Shown: one piece after another, positions 1 to 12,300 of the stretch
How the letters are laid out: the number at the start of each line of letters is the position of its first letter
Numbering within the stretch: position 1 is the stretch's first letter
Translations under genes and position numbers: made by a program
Notes under the pieces: model-generated
What the model saw: the letters and a program-made list of their open reading frames with translations, nothing else
Database searches by the model: none
Told to the model about the DNA's origin: nothing
Assembly: GCA_036897485.1 (NCBI GenBank)
Contig: JAYMTF010000512.1
Coordinates: forward strand, 1 to 34,506
Direction: 5' to 3'
Source of the DNA: Pelargonium nanum
Lineage: Eukaryota > Streptophyta > Magnoliopsida > Geraniales > Geraniaceae
Length of the DNA: 34,506 nucleotides

Positions 1-930
1 CTACCCAGAAGCTGTCTGTAAGCAAACACAACAGTTCAATTTCATCCCTGCCACAATATTATGTGGCAACCAGTAAATGGAATTGTCAGATCCAAAAACC
101 ATGTAGTAGTGTTACCAAACAAGCCCTAAACCTGATTATGGTGAAAATTAACACACTATTCCCGAGTTTCTCAGGAACTTTGACTCATTTTCGTACACTC
201 CTTAAATTTGGCATCTTGATGAAAATTGAGTGCAATTTGGTTTTGTCGGACTCCTAATTATAGTAATGTGTCTATCTTATAGTTGTGCTCTTTTTCCTTC
301 TTAAGTAATTGCTGGATTCTTATTTCACTTTTACAAGAGAACTTAATTAGTGGTATCCCTTTAACTTAAGGTTAACGGAACATTAAACTGCCATATAAAC
401 CAACTTTAAGTAGGAAACTTAAACGGGGCTTAGAATTTGATCGATCTTAGGTTGAGCAGTGATCTTGAACTCTTGAGCTAAGTCATGCACAACACAAAAT
501 ATAACACACCATTAAGTGAAACATATTCATGTGCAGTGGCGGATCTAGAATAGTAAGCTAGTGGGGTCACCTCATAATAATATTTAAACTAATTAATTAT
601 CAAAATGAAATTCTATGCATATTAGCACAATTTTATTTATTATATAGATTACAAATTTTATATTTATCATAAAGTACTAGTTATACTATAAGTTTCCTTG
701 TGATTTTTTTTAAACTCATTGTATTTTGTGTAACATACGCAAAAAGGAAGAGACTTATAGAATGGCAGAGGCAAATCGAACATGTACCAATAGAATGATG
801 CATTAAAAAAATATCATACAATTCAAATGAATATATTCATGTATTTTTAAGTTGACTTCTAAAATAAAATTGTACTAAATAGGAAAATTGCACGTAATTT
901 TCTGTCAAAATAATACAACATATCATCCAG
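1..930. other. AT-rich spacer, no gene seen
   Basis: There is no convincing coding region; open frames here are short and resemble no family I know. At 534 the bases CAGTGGCGGATCTAG resemble the terminal inverted repeat of Tip100-type hAT elements, but no matching second end was found. Confidence 0.5.
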
Positions 931-933
931 CGA

Positions 934-1025
934 ACGGGGGTACTCATATCCAAAACCTAATGACAAGGGAAAATTATCAACGGGGGTACTCATATCCAAA
1001 ACCTAATGACAAGAGAAAATTATCG
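934..1025. repeat. 46-bp tandem repeat, two copies
   Basis: Two head-to-tail copies (934-979 and 980-1025) beginning ACGGGGGTACTCATATCC differ at about two positions. The near-identity suggests a recent duplication. It directly precedes the relic kelch fragment. Confidence 0.9.
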
Positions 1026-1032
1026 GCAAAAA

Positions 1033-1170
1033 CCTCCCATGATTTGCACCGCAAGTCATACAAATATATATAGAGTTTTTTTCGAAAGGGACAGCAGGAA
1101 AAGACTGGTACACTACACTCGATCTTATGAATTAAAGTTATCACAGCAACGGTGAAGATTGTTATTATTA
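1033..1170 (-). pseudogene. Relic of a partial duplication of the neighbouring kelch gene
   Basis: Read on the minus strand, 1035-1115 encodes residues resembling KLYLYDLQSKSWKVL of the intact kelch gene (here LYIYLYDLRCKSWEV), matching that gene's DNA around 1671-1765. The part nearer 1118-1170 (CTTATGAATTAAAGTTATC, then a GTTATTATT run) resembles the kelch gene's own 3' flank at 1183-1240. The relic therefore joins an internal coding piece to a downstream flank, as left by a tandem duplication followed by deletion. It is far too short to work. Confidence 0.65.
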
Positions 1171-1240
1171 TTTTTATCATTACACTTATGAATTGAAATT
1201 GAGAAAATCACGAAATCTGTGATGGTTGTTATTATTATTA

Positions 1241-2332
1241 TTAAATGGCAAAAGATTCAGTAATTGAGTTACAAATAGTGTAAACAGCAAAAGATAAAAT
1301 GATGGCACGGAAGGCAGTCTCGTTTCCTCCATCACTATGTTTAGAAACCCTAAATTTTGTACAATGAAGAATCCTACCATTCCCCTGTTCCGTCCACACC
1401 AAACACAAGTTTCCATTACCTAAATGATGCACAAATGCTGTAGGATAAGGATAGTTAGGATCGTCCGACCCAAATCCATCCAAAGGAGGAGAAATATCCG
1501 CGAAATCCAAACCCTCCACGCTACAACCATGATCAGCTTTTGGATTCTTCAGATCATATGCCCATAATTTTCTGTGGAAGACGTATAAGATATCATCCAC
1601 CACCGTGAGTGGTATTGATCCAGCTTCACCCCCATACCTTCGTAAACCAATATCGAAGAATTTACAGACCAACACCTTCCATGACTTGCTCTGCAAGTCA
1701 TACAGATACAACTTTCTGTCCAATGGACATGACAGCAATATATGCCCATCGCCGTACACTGCACTGTCCGAAAAATAGATAGACATATCACGCCGGCCGT
1801 TCCGGCCAGCAATGACACCCGGTTCCGGCGAGGGCAAAGCTGTCCATTGATTTACAAAAGGATCCAAAACCTCACCCCAAATTGGAGACTTAGGTAACTT
1901 CTTTTCCACGTAATCGTAGTGGCCTGGAAACACGTAAATTGAGCCGTTGGGCGCGACTTGGCAACGGGGACGGCTTCTTGCGGCCATCATGGAGGGCCCG
2001 AGTCTCCAGCCGGATGCCGGCGAGCGAATATCATAGTAATATACTTCCCGGCTGGCCTCCTGGTTCGGGACCGGGCTGCCGCCGAAGAGGTAGATTATGG
2101 ATGAATTCGAGATTTCACAGCCGCATTTAGGGACTCTTAAATTGGGAGGGGTCTCCGCGAATGGCTGGAGCTGTACGGCGTATCCGGTGGCCGGAGGATG
2201 ATTATTTAAGTCAATCATGTAGAATCTGTTTCCAACCTCTAAGGCGTTAGAATCTGCGAGCAGGACGACGCGGAGAACGATTCGAGATTTTTCTGCAGAT
2301 GCCCTAATGCTTTTGTTACCGGATAAACTCAT
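1241..2332 (-). CDS. Kelch-repeat protein, F-box/kelch-like without an F-box
   Basis: One uninterrupted frame encodes 363 residues. Kelch-type blades are visible: IYLFGGSPVPNQ at about residues 79-90 followed by YYYDI; then SIYVFPGHYDY at about 131-141; a third around KLYLYDLQSKSWKVL at about 207-221; and a fourth near ILYVFHRKLWAYDL at about 245-258. This is the plant F-box/kelch style, but no F-box precedes the blades, so a role as a ubiquitin-ligase adaptor cannot be claimed. Such beta-propellers usually bind proteins. The start at 2332 is supported by a minus-strand TATA box (CTATAAAA, 2400-2407) about 70 bases upstream. The C-terminal 40 residues are not kelch-like and could be divergent. 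A fragment of a duplicate lies just downstream at 1033-1170. The exact ligand or substrate is unknown. Confidence 0.8.
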   Translation of the reverse strand: MSLSGNKSIRASAEKSRIVLRVVLLADSNALEVGNRFYMIDLNNHPPATGYAVQLQPFAETPPNLRVPKCGCEISNSSIIYLFGGSPVPNQEASREVYYYDIRSPASGWRLGPSMMAARSRPRCQVAPNGSIYVFPGHYDYVEKKLPKSPIWGEVLDPFVNQWTALPSPEPGVIAGRNGRRDMSIYFSDSAVYGDGHILLSCPLDRKLYLYDLQSKSWKVLVCKFFDIGLRRYGGEAGSIPLTVVDDILYVFHRKLWAYDLKNPKADHGCSVEGLDFADISPPLDGFGSDDPNYPYPTAFVHHLGNGNLCLVWTEQGNGRILHCTKFRVSKHSDGGNETAFRAIILSFAVYTICNSITESFAI

Positions 2333-2399
2333 GGTGATAAAGAAGGAGGAGGAAGAAGATTTTTTAGTGTGTTTGGATTTTAGGGTTTGGGTGTTTTGG

Positions 2400-2407
2400 T
2401 TTTATAG
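2400..2407 (-). promoter_or_regulatory. TATA box of the kelch gene
   Basis: The minus strand reads CTATAAAA, 68 bases upstream of the ATG at 2332. This predicts a short leader of about 40 bases. Confidence 0.5.
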
Positions 2408-2626
2408 ACGCACATTTTCTTGTGAATCCTTGAAATTGGAGTTTGATTGGGCCCTTAAAATTAGCATTGTATTGTTTTGTTTTGTTGTTGGTTTAGAAAA
2501 TAATAAATATAAACCCAATTATCTCTCACGGGTGGAACCAAACCCGTATAGTGCAATTTGGGTTGCCATCTATGTTTAATTTCCTTTTATTTCACAAAGT
2601 GGGGATGGAATAATAGTTAACTCTTC

Positions 2627-4613
<1,987 letters not shown>

Positions 4614-4657
4614 CCAAAATAGTGAAAATAGTCAAAATTATCTGTAAATGAAATTGT

Positions 4658-4700
4658 TGGGCCCAGCCCAACTGAATCTAAAGCCCAAGTATTGGGCCCA
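4658..4700 (+). promoter_or_regulatory. Site II promoter elements of the PPR gene
   Basis: TGGGCCCA occurs at 4658-4665 and again at 4693-4700, with AGCCCAAC (4665-4672) and AAGCCCAAG between them, 75-117 bases before the ATG at 4775. TGGGCC/T (site II, TCP-bound) clusters are typical of plant genes for organelle and ribosome biogenesis, which suits a chloroplast PPR gene. Confidence 0.7.
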
Positions 4701-4774
4701 AAATGTTCTCTCTGTGACACATCAATCATCATAATATAATATCCGGGACTGTCCAGATTTTATCGGTTCGAGAG

Positions 4775-6787
4775 ATGGTTTTCTCTTCGTGTTCGTTTTC
4801 TGCTCCGTCGCTGCAAGTCGACTCAATTCCATCTTCCATTACTTTTCCAATCCTACCCCCAACCAAACCCAGTATTTACGCCGGCGTGCCCTTTCACTAC
4901 CCCAAACCCAGAACCCGATTCCTCCTCCTTGCTGTGTCTGCTTCGTCTTCTTCGCATCCTTCCTCTGCAACCAAGAATCATGTCTGGAGAAGAACCCCAC
5001 GGTCCAACGGCGTGCCGGAGCACCTGGACCACCACATCGACATGGAGGAGCTCCTGGAGTCCATTTCCGAGACCTCGAACGAGCAGGAACTGTTCCGTCT
5101 GATGTCGATATACAAAGGGAGGCAGCTCTCGATCCGGTTCATGGTCACGCTTCTCAACCGCGAGACCGACTGGCAACGGTCGCTCGCGCTGCTCGATTGG
5201 ATCAACGAGGTGGCTCTATACACTCCCTCCGTGTACGCTTACAATGTGGTTCTTCGCAATGTGCTCCGGGCCAAGCAATGGGAGCTCGCACACGGCCTGT
5301 TCGACGAAATGCGCCAGAGAGGTCTGGCTCCTGATAGGTACACTTACTCCACTCTGATTACTTATTTTGGTAAAGAGGGTTTGTTTGATTCCGCCTTGTC
5401 GTGGCTCCAGCAGATGGAGAAGGACAAGGTGCGTGGTGATCTTGTTTTGTATAGTACATTGATTGAGCTTTCCCGGAAGTTGTGTGATTACTCCAAGGCC
5501 ATTTCGATTTTTTCGAGGTTGAAAAACTCCGGTATTGTGCCGGACCTTGTTGCTTATAATTCCATGATTAATGTGTATGGGAAAGCCAAGCTTTTCCGGG
5601 AGGCTCGGCATCTTCTTCAAGAAATGAGAGCTGTAGGTGTTTTGCCGGATACTATTAGCTACTCAACCCTCCTTAACATGTATGTTGAGAACCAGAAGTT
5701 TGTTGAGGCACTTTCTATGTTTTCTGAGATGAATGAGGTCAAGTGCGAGATTGATCTTACCACTTGCAATATAATGTTAGATGTTTATGGGCAACTTGAT
5801 ATGGCCAGGGAAGCGGACCGTCTGTTTTGGAGCATGAGGAAAATGGATATTGAGCCGAATGTTGTTAGTTACAATACCCTCTTGAGAGTGTACGGTGAGG
5901 CAGAGCTTTTTGGAGAAGCTATTCATCTTTTCCGTTTGATGCAAAAGAAGGATATTGAGCAGAATGTGGTTACTTACAACACCATGATTAAGATATATGG
6001 GAAATCTCTTGAGCATGAAAAGGCTACGAATCTTGTGCAAGAGATGCAGAATAGAGGGATTGAACCCAATGCCATCACATACTCGACAATAATATTTATA
6101 TGGGAGAAGGCGGGGAAATTGGATAGGGCAGCTATGCTTTTTCAAAAGCTAAGGAATTCAGGAGTTGAGATTGATCAGATTCTTTATCAGACGATGATTG
6201 TGGCTTATGAGAGGGCAGGTTTGGTTGGTCATGCTAAGCGGCTGCTTCAAGAGCTCAAGCGTCCAGACAATATTCCTAGGGAGACTGCAATAACCATTCT
6301 TGCTCGAGCTGGTCGGATAGAAGAAGCCACATGGGTTTTCCGTCAGGCTTTTGACGCTGGGGAGGTGAAGAATATATCTGTGTTTGGGTGCTTGATTGAT
6401 ATTTTTTCAAGGAATAAGAAGTATGCAAATATCATTGAGGTGTTTGACAAGATGAGAAGTGTAGGATATTTTCCTGATTCCAATGTGATTGCTCTTGTCC
6501 TAAATGCTTATGGGAAGCTTCGGGAATTCAACAAGGCAAATGCTTTATATAAGGAAATGCAGGAAGAGGGTTGTGTTTTTCCAGATGAAGTTCACTTCCA
6601 GATGCTGAGCCTCTATGCCGCAAGAATGGACTTTAAGATGGTAGAGTCTCTGTTTAAGAGGCTGGATTCTGATCCCAACATCAACAAAAGGGAGTTGCAT
6701 CTTGTTGTTGCCAGCATTTACGAAAGGGCAAATAAACTAAATGAAGCCTCCCGGATTATGAACAGAATGAGCCAAGTGTGCCCATAG
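4775..6787 (+). CDS. Chloroplast P-class pentatricopeptide repeat protein, At5g39980 type
   Basis: A 670-residue intronless gene. Residues 1 to about 60 are rich in Ser, Pro and Ala and poor in acidic residues, as expected of a chloroplast transit peptide. A conserved linker follows (HIDMEELLESISE at about 87-99, KGRQLSIRFMV at about 114-124). From about residue 153 to the end there are about 14 tandem 35-residue PPR motifs, for example VVSYNTLLRVYGEAELFGEA and VVTYNTMIKIYGKSLEHEKA. There is no E, E+ or DYW extension, so it is P-class: an RNA-binding protein likely to act in chloroplast RNA stability, splicing or translation. Full-length resemblance to Arabidopsis At5g39980 is strong from memory. 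Length is normal and there are no breaks. Site II elements lie just upstream. Confidence 0.93.
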   Translation: MVFSSCSFSAPSLQVDSIPSSITFPILPPTKPSIYAGVPFHYPKPRTRFLLLAVSASSSSHPSSATKNHVWRRTPRSNGVPEHLDHHIDMEELLESISETSNEQELFRLMSIYKGRQLSIRFMVTLLNRETDWQRSLALLDWINEVALYTPSVYAYNVVLRNVLRAKQWELAHGLFDEMRQRGLAPDRYTYSTLITYFGKEGLFDSALSWLQQMEKDKVRGDLVLYSTLIELSRKLCDYSKAISIFSRLKNSGIVPDLVAYNSMINVYGKAKLFREARHLLQEMRAVGVLPDTISYSTLLNMYVENQKFVEALSMFSEMNEVKCEIDLTTCNIMLDVYGQLDMAREADRLFWSMRKMDIEPNVVSYNTLLRVYGEAELFGEAIHLFRLMQKKDIEQNVVTYNTMIKIYGKSLEHEKATNLVQEMQNRGIEPNAITYSTIIFIWEKAGKLDRAAMLFQKLRNSGVEIDQILYQTMIVAYERAGLVGHAKRLLQELKRPDNIPRETAITILARAGRIEEATWVFRQAFDAGEVKNISVFGCLIDIFSRNKKYANIIEVFDKMRSVGYFPDSNVIALVLNAYGKLREFNKANALYKEMQEEGCVFPDEVHFQMLSLYAARMDFKMVESLFKRLDSDPNINKRELHLVVASIYERANKLNEASRIMNRMSQVCP

Positions 6788-7310
6788 GATTTGTAAATTT
6801 GCATTTTGTTGTGCTTTACTGTTGTGTATATCAGTATATGTTGTATCTGTGCACTTTTTCTTCTTTTCTTCCCATTTTTTTCTCACAATTAATGGTAGCA
6901 ATTCCAAGAGAAGTAAGTTGTTTTGAAGATCATGCATAAACACTTGCATCTTGATGATGTGTAGTTTTGATTTTACCCATCTGAAAAGCTATGTTAATTG
7001 TTAGCTAAACCGTTAAGAGCTTGGGCGTTTTGCTTTTCTTAGGTCCAACTTGCTCCAGTGAGCTCTATTCAAAGTGCATAACTTTGTAATTTTATGGTAT
7101 CATTGGAGTTCCTTCAAAATTCGAATGGGTTGAATCTTATATTTGAACATTGCTGAAGAAAAAAGACATCTGTCTCTAATCTGGTTATCTTATCATTGTT
7201 GATGTTCACTGAAAGGTTAAATAATAAATGTAGATTATGTACTTTTCAAATTAAACCAATTTATTCTCTACACTATGAAATGAAATTGATGATAAACAAA
7301 ATATCATAAG
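6788..7310. other. PPR 3' flank and AT-rich spacer
   Basis: This holds the presumed 3' UTR of the PPR gene (T-rich, with AATGG and ATAAT runs) and then unremarkable AT-rich DNA. No further gene is seen. Confidence 0.5.
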
Positions 7311-8440
7311 TCCACCCGATGAGTGACAACACGACAAGTGCCTCCCGAGCGTCACGTCAAACCGTCTTGCCACACCGGATCAACTCTTTCATCACAGTCC
7401 GCGAATTTGATCACGAACTCGAGTCCTGCAGACATTCTCTCAGAATGTGACTCGTCGCCACGCGCCATGCCTATCATGCGTGTCCAAACTCACTGTACAT
7501 CCTCCCATCGTGCGTCTGCCCACGTATGTCCTCTTGTCGTACGTACGCCAACCCTGTTAACCACAAGATAAATCTACCATGGCAAGGCAAAATTACCCAT
7601 CTTAGGAATATGCCTCAACATTGTCGTGAAAAAAGTTCGCCACGAGGCTCAGAAGCTCCTCTTCTCCACTCCAACGAAGTGTTTGAAGGCATGGAAGAGG
7701 CCAAGGTCCCTAATGAGCATATTTACTACTCTGCGTATCCTTGCAAACTATTTTGGAAGCTCTCCGCCTCTTCAGACCATCTCAGTGACTTCTCAATAAA
7801 GACTTTGAAATTTATGAGGCTATCACACGTGGTAGAGGCTTCTAAAGGCTTCAACGTATGCCACCGATTACAAGGATCGTATGGAAGCACATCGGCTCGC
7901 ACAATACCCGCGCCCGGCCGGCGCACCAAAAAAACAAAAGCTCAGTCGGCAAAACTTGAAGCCTTAAAACGCCACCATGCGCGGTAGAGGCTCCTAGGGG
8001 TGTCAATGTACTCCTTGGCACACGAGAGATGTACGGAAACTGTCGACCTTGTCCGGCGCTTGCGTGCAGCTCGCCATGTAGCTAGAACTCCAAGTACCCA
8101 AGTGGACCCTATTGTACTATCGGTCCATCATGTGTCGACACGTGACACAAATTTGAGGTTAGTATAAATACCCCCTTACAGTGAAAGGAGAGAGATCTTC
8201 ATTCTCTCATTTCATTTTCTCTCTCTAAAATTCTATCAGGAACCTTCATGTATTTTGCTCGAGATCTCATTCTTAAGCTTGAGGCGACATCCCAGAAACA
8301 ACTCAAGTACCCTATATTTCGGTGTGTTGTATTGCGCAGATCACATGTACAAGACCCAATACTGAAGCTAGACATACATTGACCATCGGCAGTGGACTTT
8401 AACACTTAGAACAATTTCAACATCACTTTCCTAACACGTG
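7311..8440 (+). mobile_element. LTR-like repeat remnant, possible solo LTR
   Basis: The stretch is clearly more GC-rich than its AT-rich flanks and rich in CG dinucleotides. It carries a TATA motif (GTATAAATACCCC near 8162-8174) followed by a CT-rich leader (CATTCTCTCATTTCATTTTC), the layout of an LTR promoter and R/U5 region. GGTAGAGGCT occurs at 7831 and 7983, hinting at an internal imperfect duplication of about 152 bases. Open frames of 82 and 153 codons here match no family I know. I could not fix TG...CA ends, a target duplication or a primer-binding site, so element class and edges are guesses. Confidence 0.35.
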
Positions 8441-8900
8441 GAAAAGATGACAACAATCTAGTGTTCTTGAATGAAAAAGATTTATAATTCTTACCGGTTT
8501 TCCACAAATATAATTTATAATTTTAAGTTATAGATCACATGGTCCAACAATTTATAATTTTAAGTTATAATACAATAATGAGAAAAATCAAAATTTTCAA
8601 GGAAAAAAAATAATCACCACTGCTATTTAAAAGATATTCAAAGCAACTGTGATACAGTAATTTTTTCCTCAAAAACTTTCAACAACCAAATGCAGTGTTA
8701 GAAATCTTGTGAAGAGCCCAAATACAGTGTTAGAAAAACATACAAAATCACAGAATTTAGTCAATACAGAAATTGATGCAAAGAATTGATTAACTCACCA
8801 TATACAATGTAGACTTTGCCTACAAGTGCTAAAACATTAACTCTCCCATTAAGAAACTCACAAAATTGAATCAAAAACTCTCCAAGCTTCAGCTATCCAC
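8441..8900. other. AT-rich spacer and upstream promoter region of the GT14 gene
   Basis: Plain AT-rich DNA with a local echo of TTTATAATTTTAAGTTATA near 8515 and 8550. No coding signal. Confidence 0.4.
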
Positions 8901-8904
8901 TAAC

Positions 8905-8913
8905 CTATAAATA
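8905..8913 (+). promoter_or_regulatory. Likely TATA box of the GT14 gene
   Basis: CTATAAATA lies about 400 bases before the main ATG and would give a leader near 370 bases. A second candidate, CTATAAAT, lies at 8989-8996 and would give a leader just short enough to begin near the upstream ATG at 9025. The sequence alone does not decide between them. Confidence 0.45.
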
Positions 8914-9024
8914 TTTGCTCTCCCACTTTCTTCTTCTCCAATACTAAAAATCTAATTTTCAGCAGTAATTGTAATTTAGGTTCCTTCACTATAAATTCTC
9001 TCACAGATAAGAGAGACTTCAAGA

Positions 9025-9315
9025 TTGAAACTCATCTCCAATTTTCACAGGGACCCACCAACTCCCCATCACCACCGTCCATCTCCAATCAACACCGCAT
9101 CCCCGTCCATTCTTTTCCCTTCTGTCACGGCGACAGTCACCGTTCCTCTTCCAGTGTCACCTAAATCACCACCCAACTTCACTCCAACCCCATTTTCTTT
9201 CAGCTCCCAAACACCCATCACTCCTCCATTTCCAACTACCCATTTTCTCTCACTTTCTGGGCCGAGAAAATTGAGAGAAAGTTTCAGGGACAAGACCCAG
9301 ATAGTGGGAAGATGA
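9025..9315 (+). CDS. Upstream open reading frame of the GT14 gene
   Basis: A 96-codon frame rich in Pro, Ser and Thr lies in the leader. Its TGA (9313-9315) overlaps the main ATG (9312-9314) as ATGA. It has no family resemblance and probably makes no stable functional product. If the leader includes it, it would restrain translation of the main frame through termination and reinitiation. It depends on transcription starting at the upstream TATA box. Confidence 0.3.
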   Translation: MKLISNFHRDPPTPHHHRPSPINTASPSILFPSVTATVTVPLPVSPKSPPNFTPTPFSFSSQTPITPPFPTTHFLSLSGPRKLRESFRDKTQIVGR

Positions 9316-12300
9316 AGAAGCTGAAGAGCTATTACTCGAACCTCCGGCACCACCAGGCGCTGGAGCGGAAATGGATCTTCCCGCTGGCCGTTGGGTCCTT
9401 AGTGTCTCTGTTTCTCCTCTTCCTCACTACTCTCGCCTCGCCGGACGGCGTGCCTCTGCTTCCATTTTATCGAACCATAGCTTCAAGCTCCATCTTCGTC
9501 GAATCCAAGCTGCATCCACTTCCCGTTTCGGTGCTTCCTCCGCCGCCGCGATTTGCTTACCTGATCTCCGGCTCCAACGGCGACGGGAAGATGCTTAAGC
9601 GGACTCTCCAAGCGCTGTACCACCCGCGCAACCGCTACGCCGTGCACTTGGACCGCGAATCGTCGCCGGAGGAGCGGTTGGATCTGCAGAGCTATGTGGA
9701 CAACGACCCGCTCTTTAAGCGATTTGGTAATGTGAAGATGATCACGAAGGCGAATCTGGTGACGTACCGGGGTCCGACAATGGTGGCCAATACGCTTCAT
9801 GCGGCGGCGATCTTGCTCAGGGAAGGAGGCGATTGGGATTGGTTCATCAACCTGAGTGCTTCGGATTATCCGCTCGTTACACAGGATGGTGAGTTGGTTC
9901 TCTTGCTCGGTTTTTGAATTTTGCATATTGGGTTTGCTTTTTTGATTGATTGATGGATTTTGGTTGATTAGATCTGCTTCACACGTTTTCGTATTTGCCG
10001 AGAGATCTTAATTTCATTGATCACACTAGCGATATTGGCTGGAAAGAGTGAGTAGAATTCTATTTTTGTAATGAAATGTTTCTGTTTTGTTTGTTTTGTT
10101 TCTCTTTTTGGAAAATTAACTTATTGATGCCAATGCAGATACCAACGGGCAAAGCCTATAATTGTAGATCCTGGGTTGTATATGTCGAAGAAAGCTGATG
10201 TTTTCTGGGTTACACAGAGGAGAAGTGTGCCAACAGCATTCAAACTCTTTACAGGTGCACTTTTGTTTTTAATTTTCTGTTAATTTAGTTACTCTTCTTG
10301 TCTTCGATTTTGATATGTTACTTTGCGCATTCGATATGATATGTTCCTTGTTTTTGTTCAATTGCATTGTTTAATATTAATATATGGTTCGGAAGCTTGA
10401 CATGGTATTGTGGTCGATGACAGTGGTGTTTACTCTTCTTAAAAAATTTAGAAGGATTAGTACTATTATGTGTAATTGTGTGGTTTGATTGAAATTTTCA
10501 AATGAGAAATCATCACCTTTTCAGTTGATTTAGGGGATGCCCTGAATCTGACATCCTTCTAGTTAGTTCTTAAGGAAAATGAAAGGGGGTGATTGGGTGA
10601 AGTATCTTCAAGTACAGTCACATGCTAAAAATGGTACTAGGGAGGTTGCATTCAGATCTAGAAGTGGGAATCAGCTTATGCCCAGTTGTATTCAGAAGCA
10701 TTATGTCGAACTAGACTTGTCCACTGAATTAGGAACAACCTAGGTTGATTTGTTGGATCTAATTAGTGTATACTCTCTAGACATTTTCTGATACTCTTGA
10801 GACATGGCAGTGATCACATTGTTGTTCTCCCCATTCACATGATCTAATGGTAAGATAAACAATGCGGAGCAGAGGCAACAAATTGAAGAAATGAAAGTTC
10901 TTTAAAGATGTTTTATTTGATGGCTGGAAGCCATGTAAACTATCATAGCAGTTTGTAGTAGTCCTCTTCATTCAGCAACAAGGATAGATTAGTAATTCTG
11001 TCTGAGATCTTAATTCTATACCTGTTTCTGCACATATACTCTCATTTTAATGTAAAAGGTACACATTTAATTTGTATTATACTCCCTATGTACCAAAATG
11101 AGTATTCACTTTTTTTTTTTCATCTTCTTAAATTAGGGATAAAGTTTGTTAGGATAGCTCCTTCCCCTTACAACCTAATATGCTCTTATTATACTAATTC
11201 AAGGGGTTCTAGCTACCTTAATTTATAGATATTGTTGCTGTATCAATCTTTCTTATCTGTCAAGATTGACAACCAATTATCCCTGTGCGCATGTTGCTTA
11301 TATTGTATCTGTGGTGCATGCTTCACATTCTGGATCTTATCATAACTTTTGGATGTGGCTGATAGTAGTCTCATTCTAAGGATTAGAAATATAAATATTT
11401 CTGTAACAAAAGAGGCTAAAATAATCAGTAAACACTTCTCCTGAGCATATGCTGTTCTGAGAGGTGGAATAACATTCAGGAATGTCTAGTGTGAGGTTGT
11501 AGTTTTATTGTTTAGTTCGATGATTGTTTCTTACCATTATCCTGCTGCACATTCAGTTTAATTTCCCTTCCATCTATGTTTCTTTACTTATAACAGGGGG
11601 AATTTAGTTCTATAGATGCTTAACTTAATCCTTTGTAACATTGTTACTTCGAGTATGATGTCCCGTCGCTGATAAAAAAAAAAAAAAAAACTTAATCCTT
11701 TGTGTTGTATACCAGTTTGATTAGGGTGTGCGACTGTGCGTGGTAGACTGGTTTTGAAAACTTACATGGCTAGCATATGGAATCCTTTTTTTTTCTTGAA
11801 TGAGGTTAATAGTAGATGTCAAACAGACTTTTACGCTCAGTAAAAGATGGATTTGTGATTTGAATGAATATTTTTTAATAGCAATGTTGTTTGAAACTTA
11901 GCAACAAAATAAATAAAAAATGGTGTGAATGCTGAAAAGTTTGTAATTTGCATTTAATGGAATAGACAACCATAATGAAGCATATGCTTTTTCTTGTAGG
12001 TTCTGCTTGGATGGCGCTCTCTCGTCCTTTCATTGATTACTGCATATGGGGATGGGACAACCTACCTCGAACTGTCCTAATGTACTACTCAAACTTCTTA
12101 TCCTCCCCCGAAGGCTACTTCCACACCGTTATTTGTAATGCACAAGAGTTCCGCAACACCACTGTGAACAGTGATCTCCATTTCATATCTTGGGACAACC
12201 CGCCAAAGCAGCATCCACATTACCTCAAGGAACCCGACATGCAAAGAATGGTTGACAGTAATGCCCCATTTGCAAGAAAGTTTCCCCGTGATGATCCAGT

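Noticed and set aside
63..257. A 64-codon open frame at the window start
   Set aside because: Short, no family resemblance, AT-rich context and no promoter or splice evidence.
534..560. hAT/Tip100-like terminal inverted repeat CAGTGGCGGATCTAG
   Set aside because: No matching inverted end was found. The near target duplication (TTCATGT at about 526 and 836) is not preceded by a terminal repeat, so an element cannot be delimited.
7323..7987. Open frames of 82 and 153 codons in the GC-richer block
   Set aside because: No protein family features, no promoter or splice context; best explained as repeat DNA with few stops because of composition.
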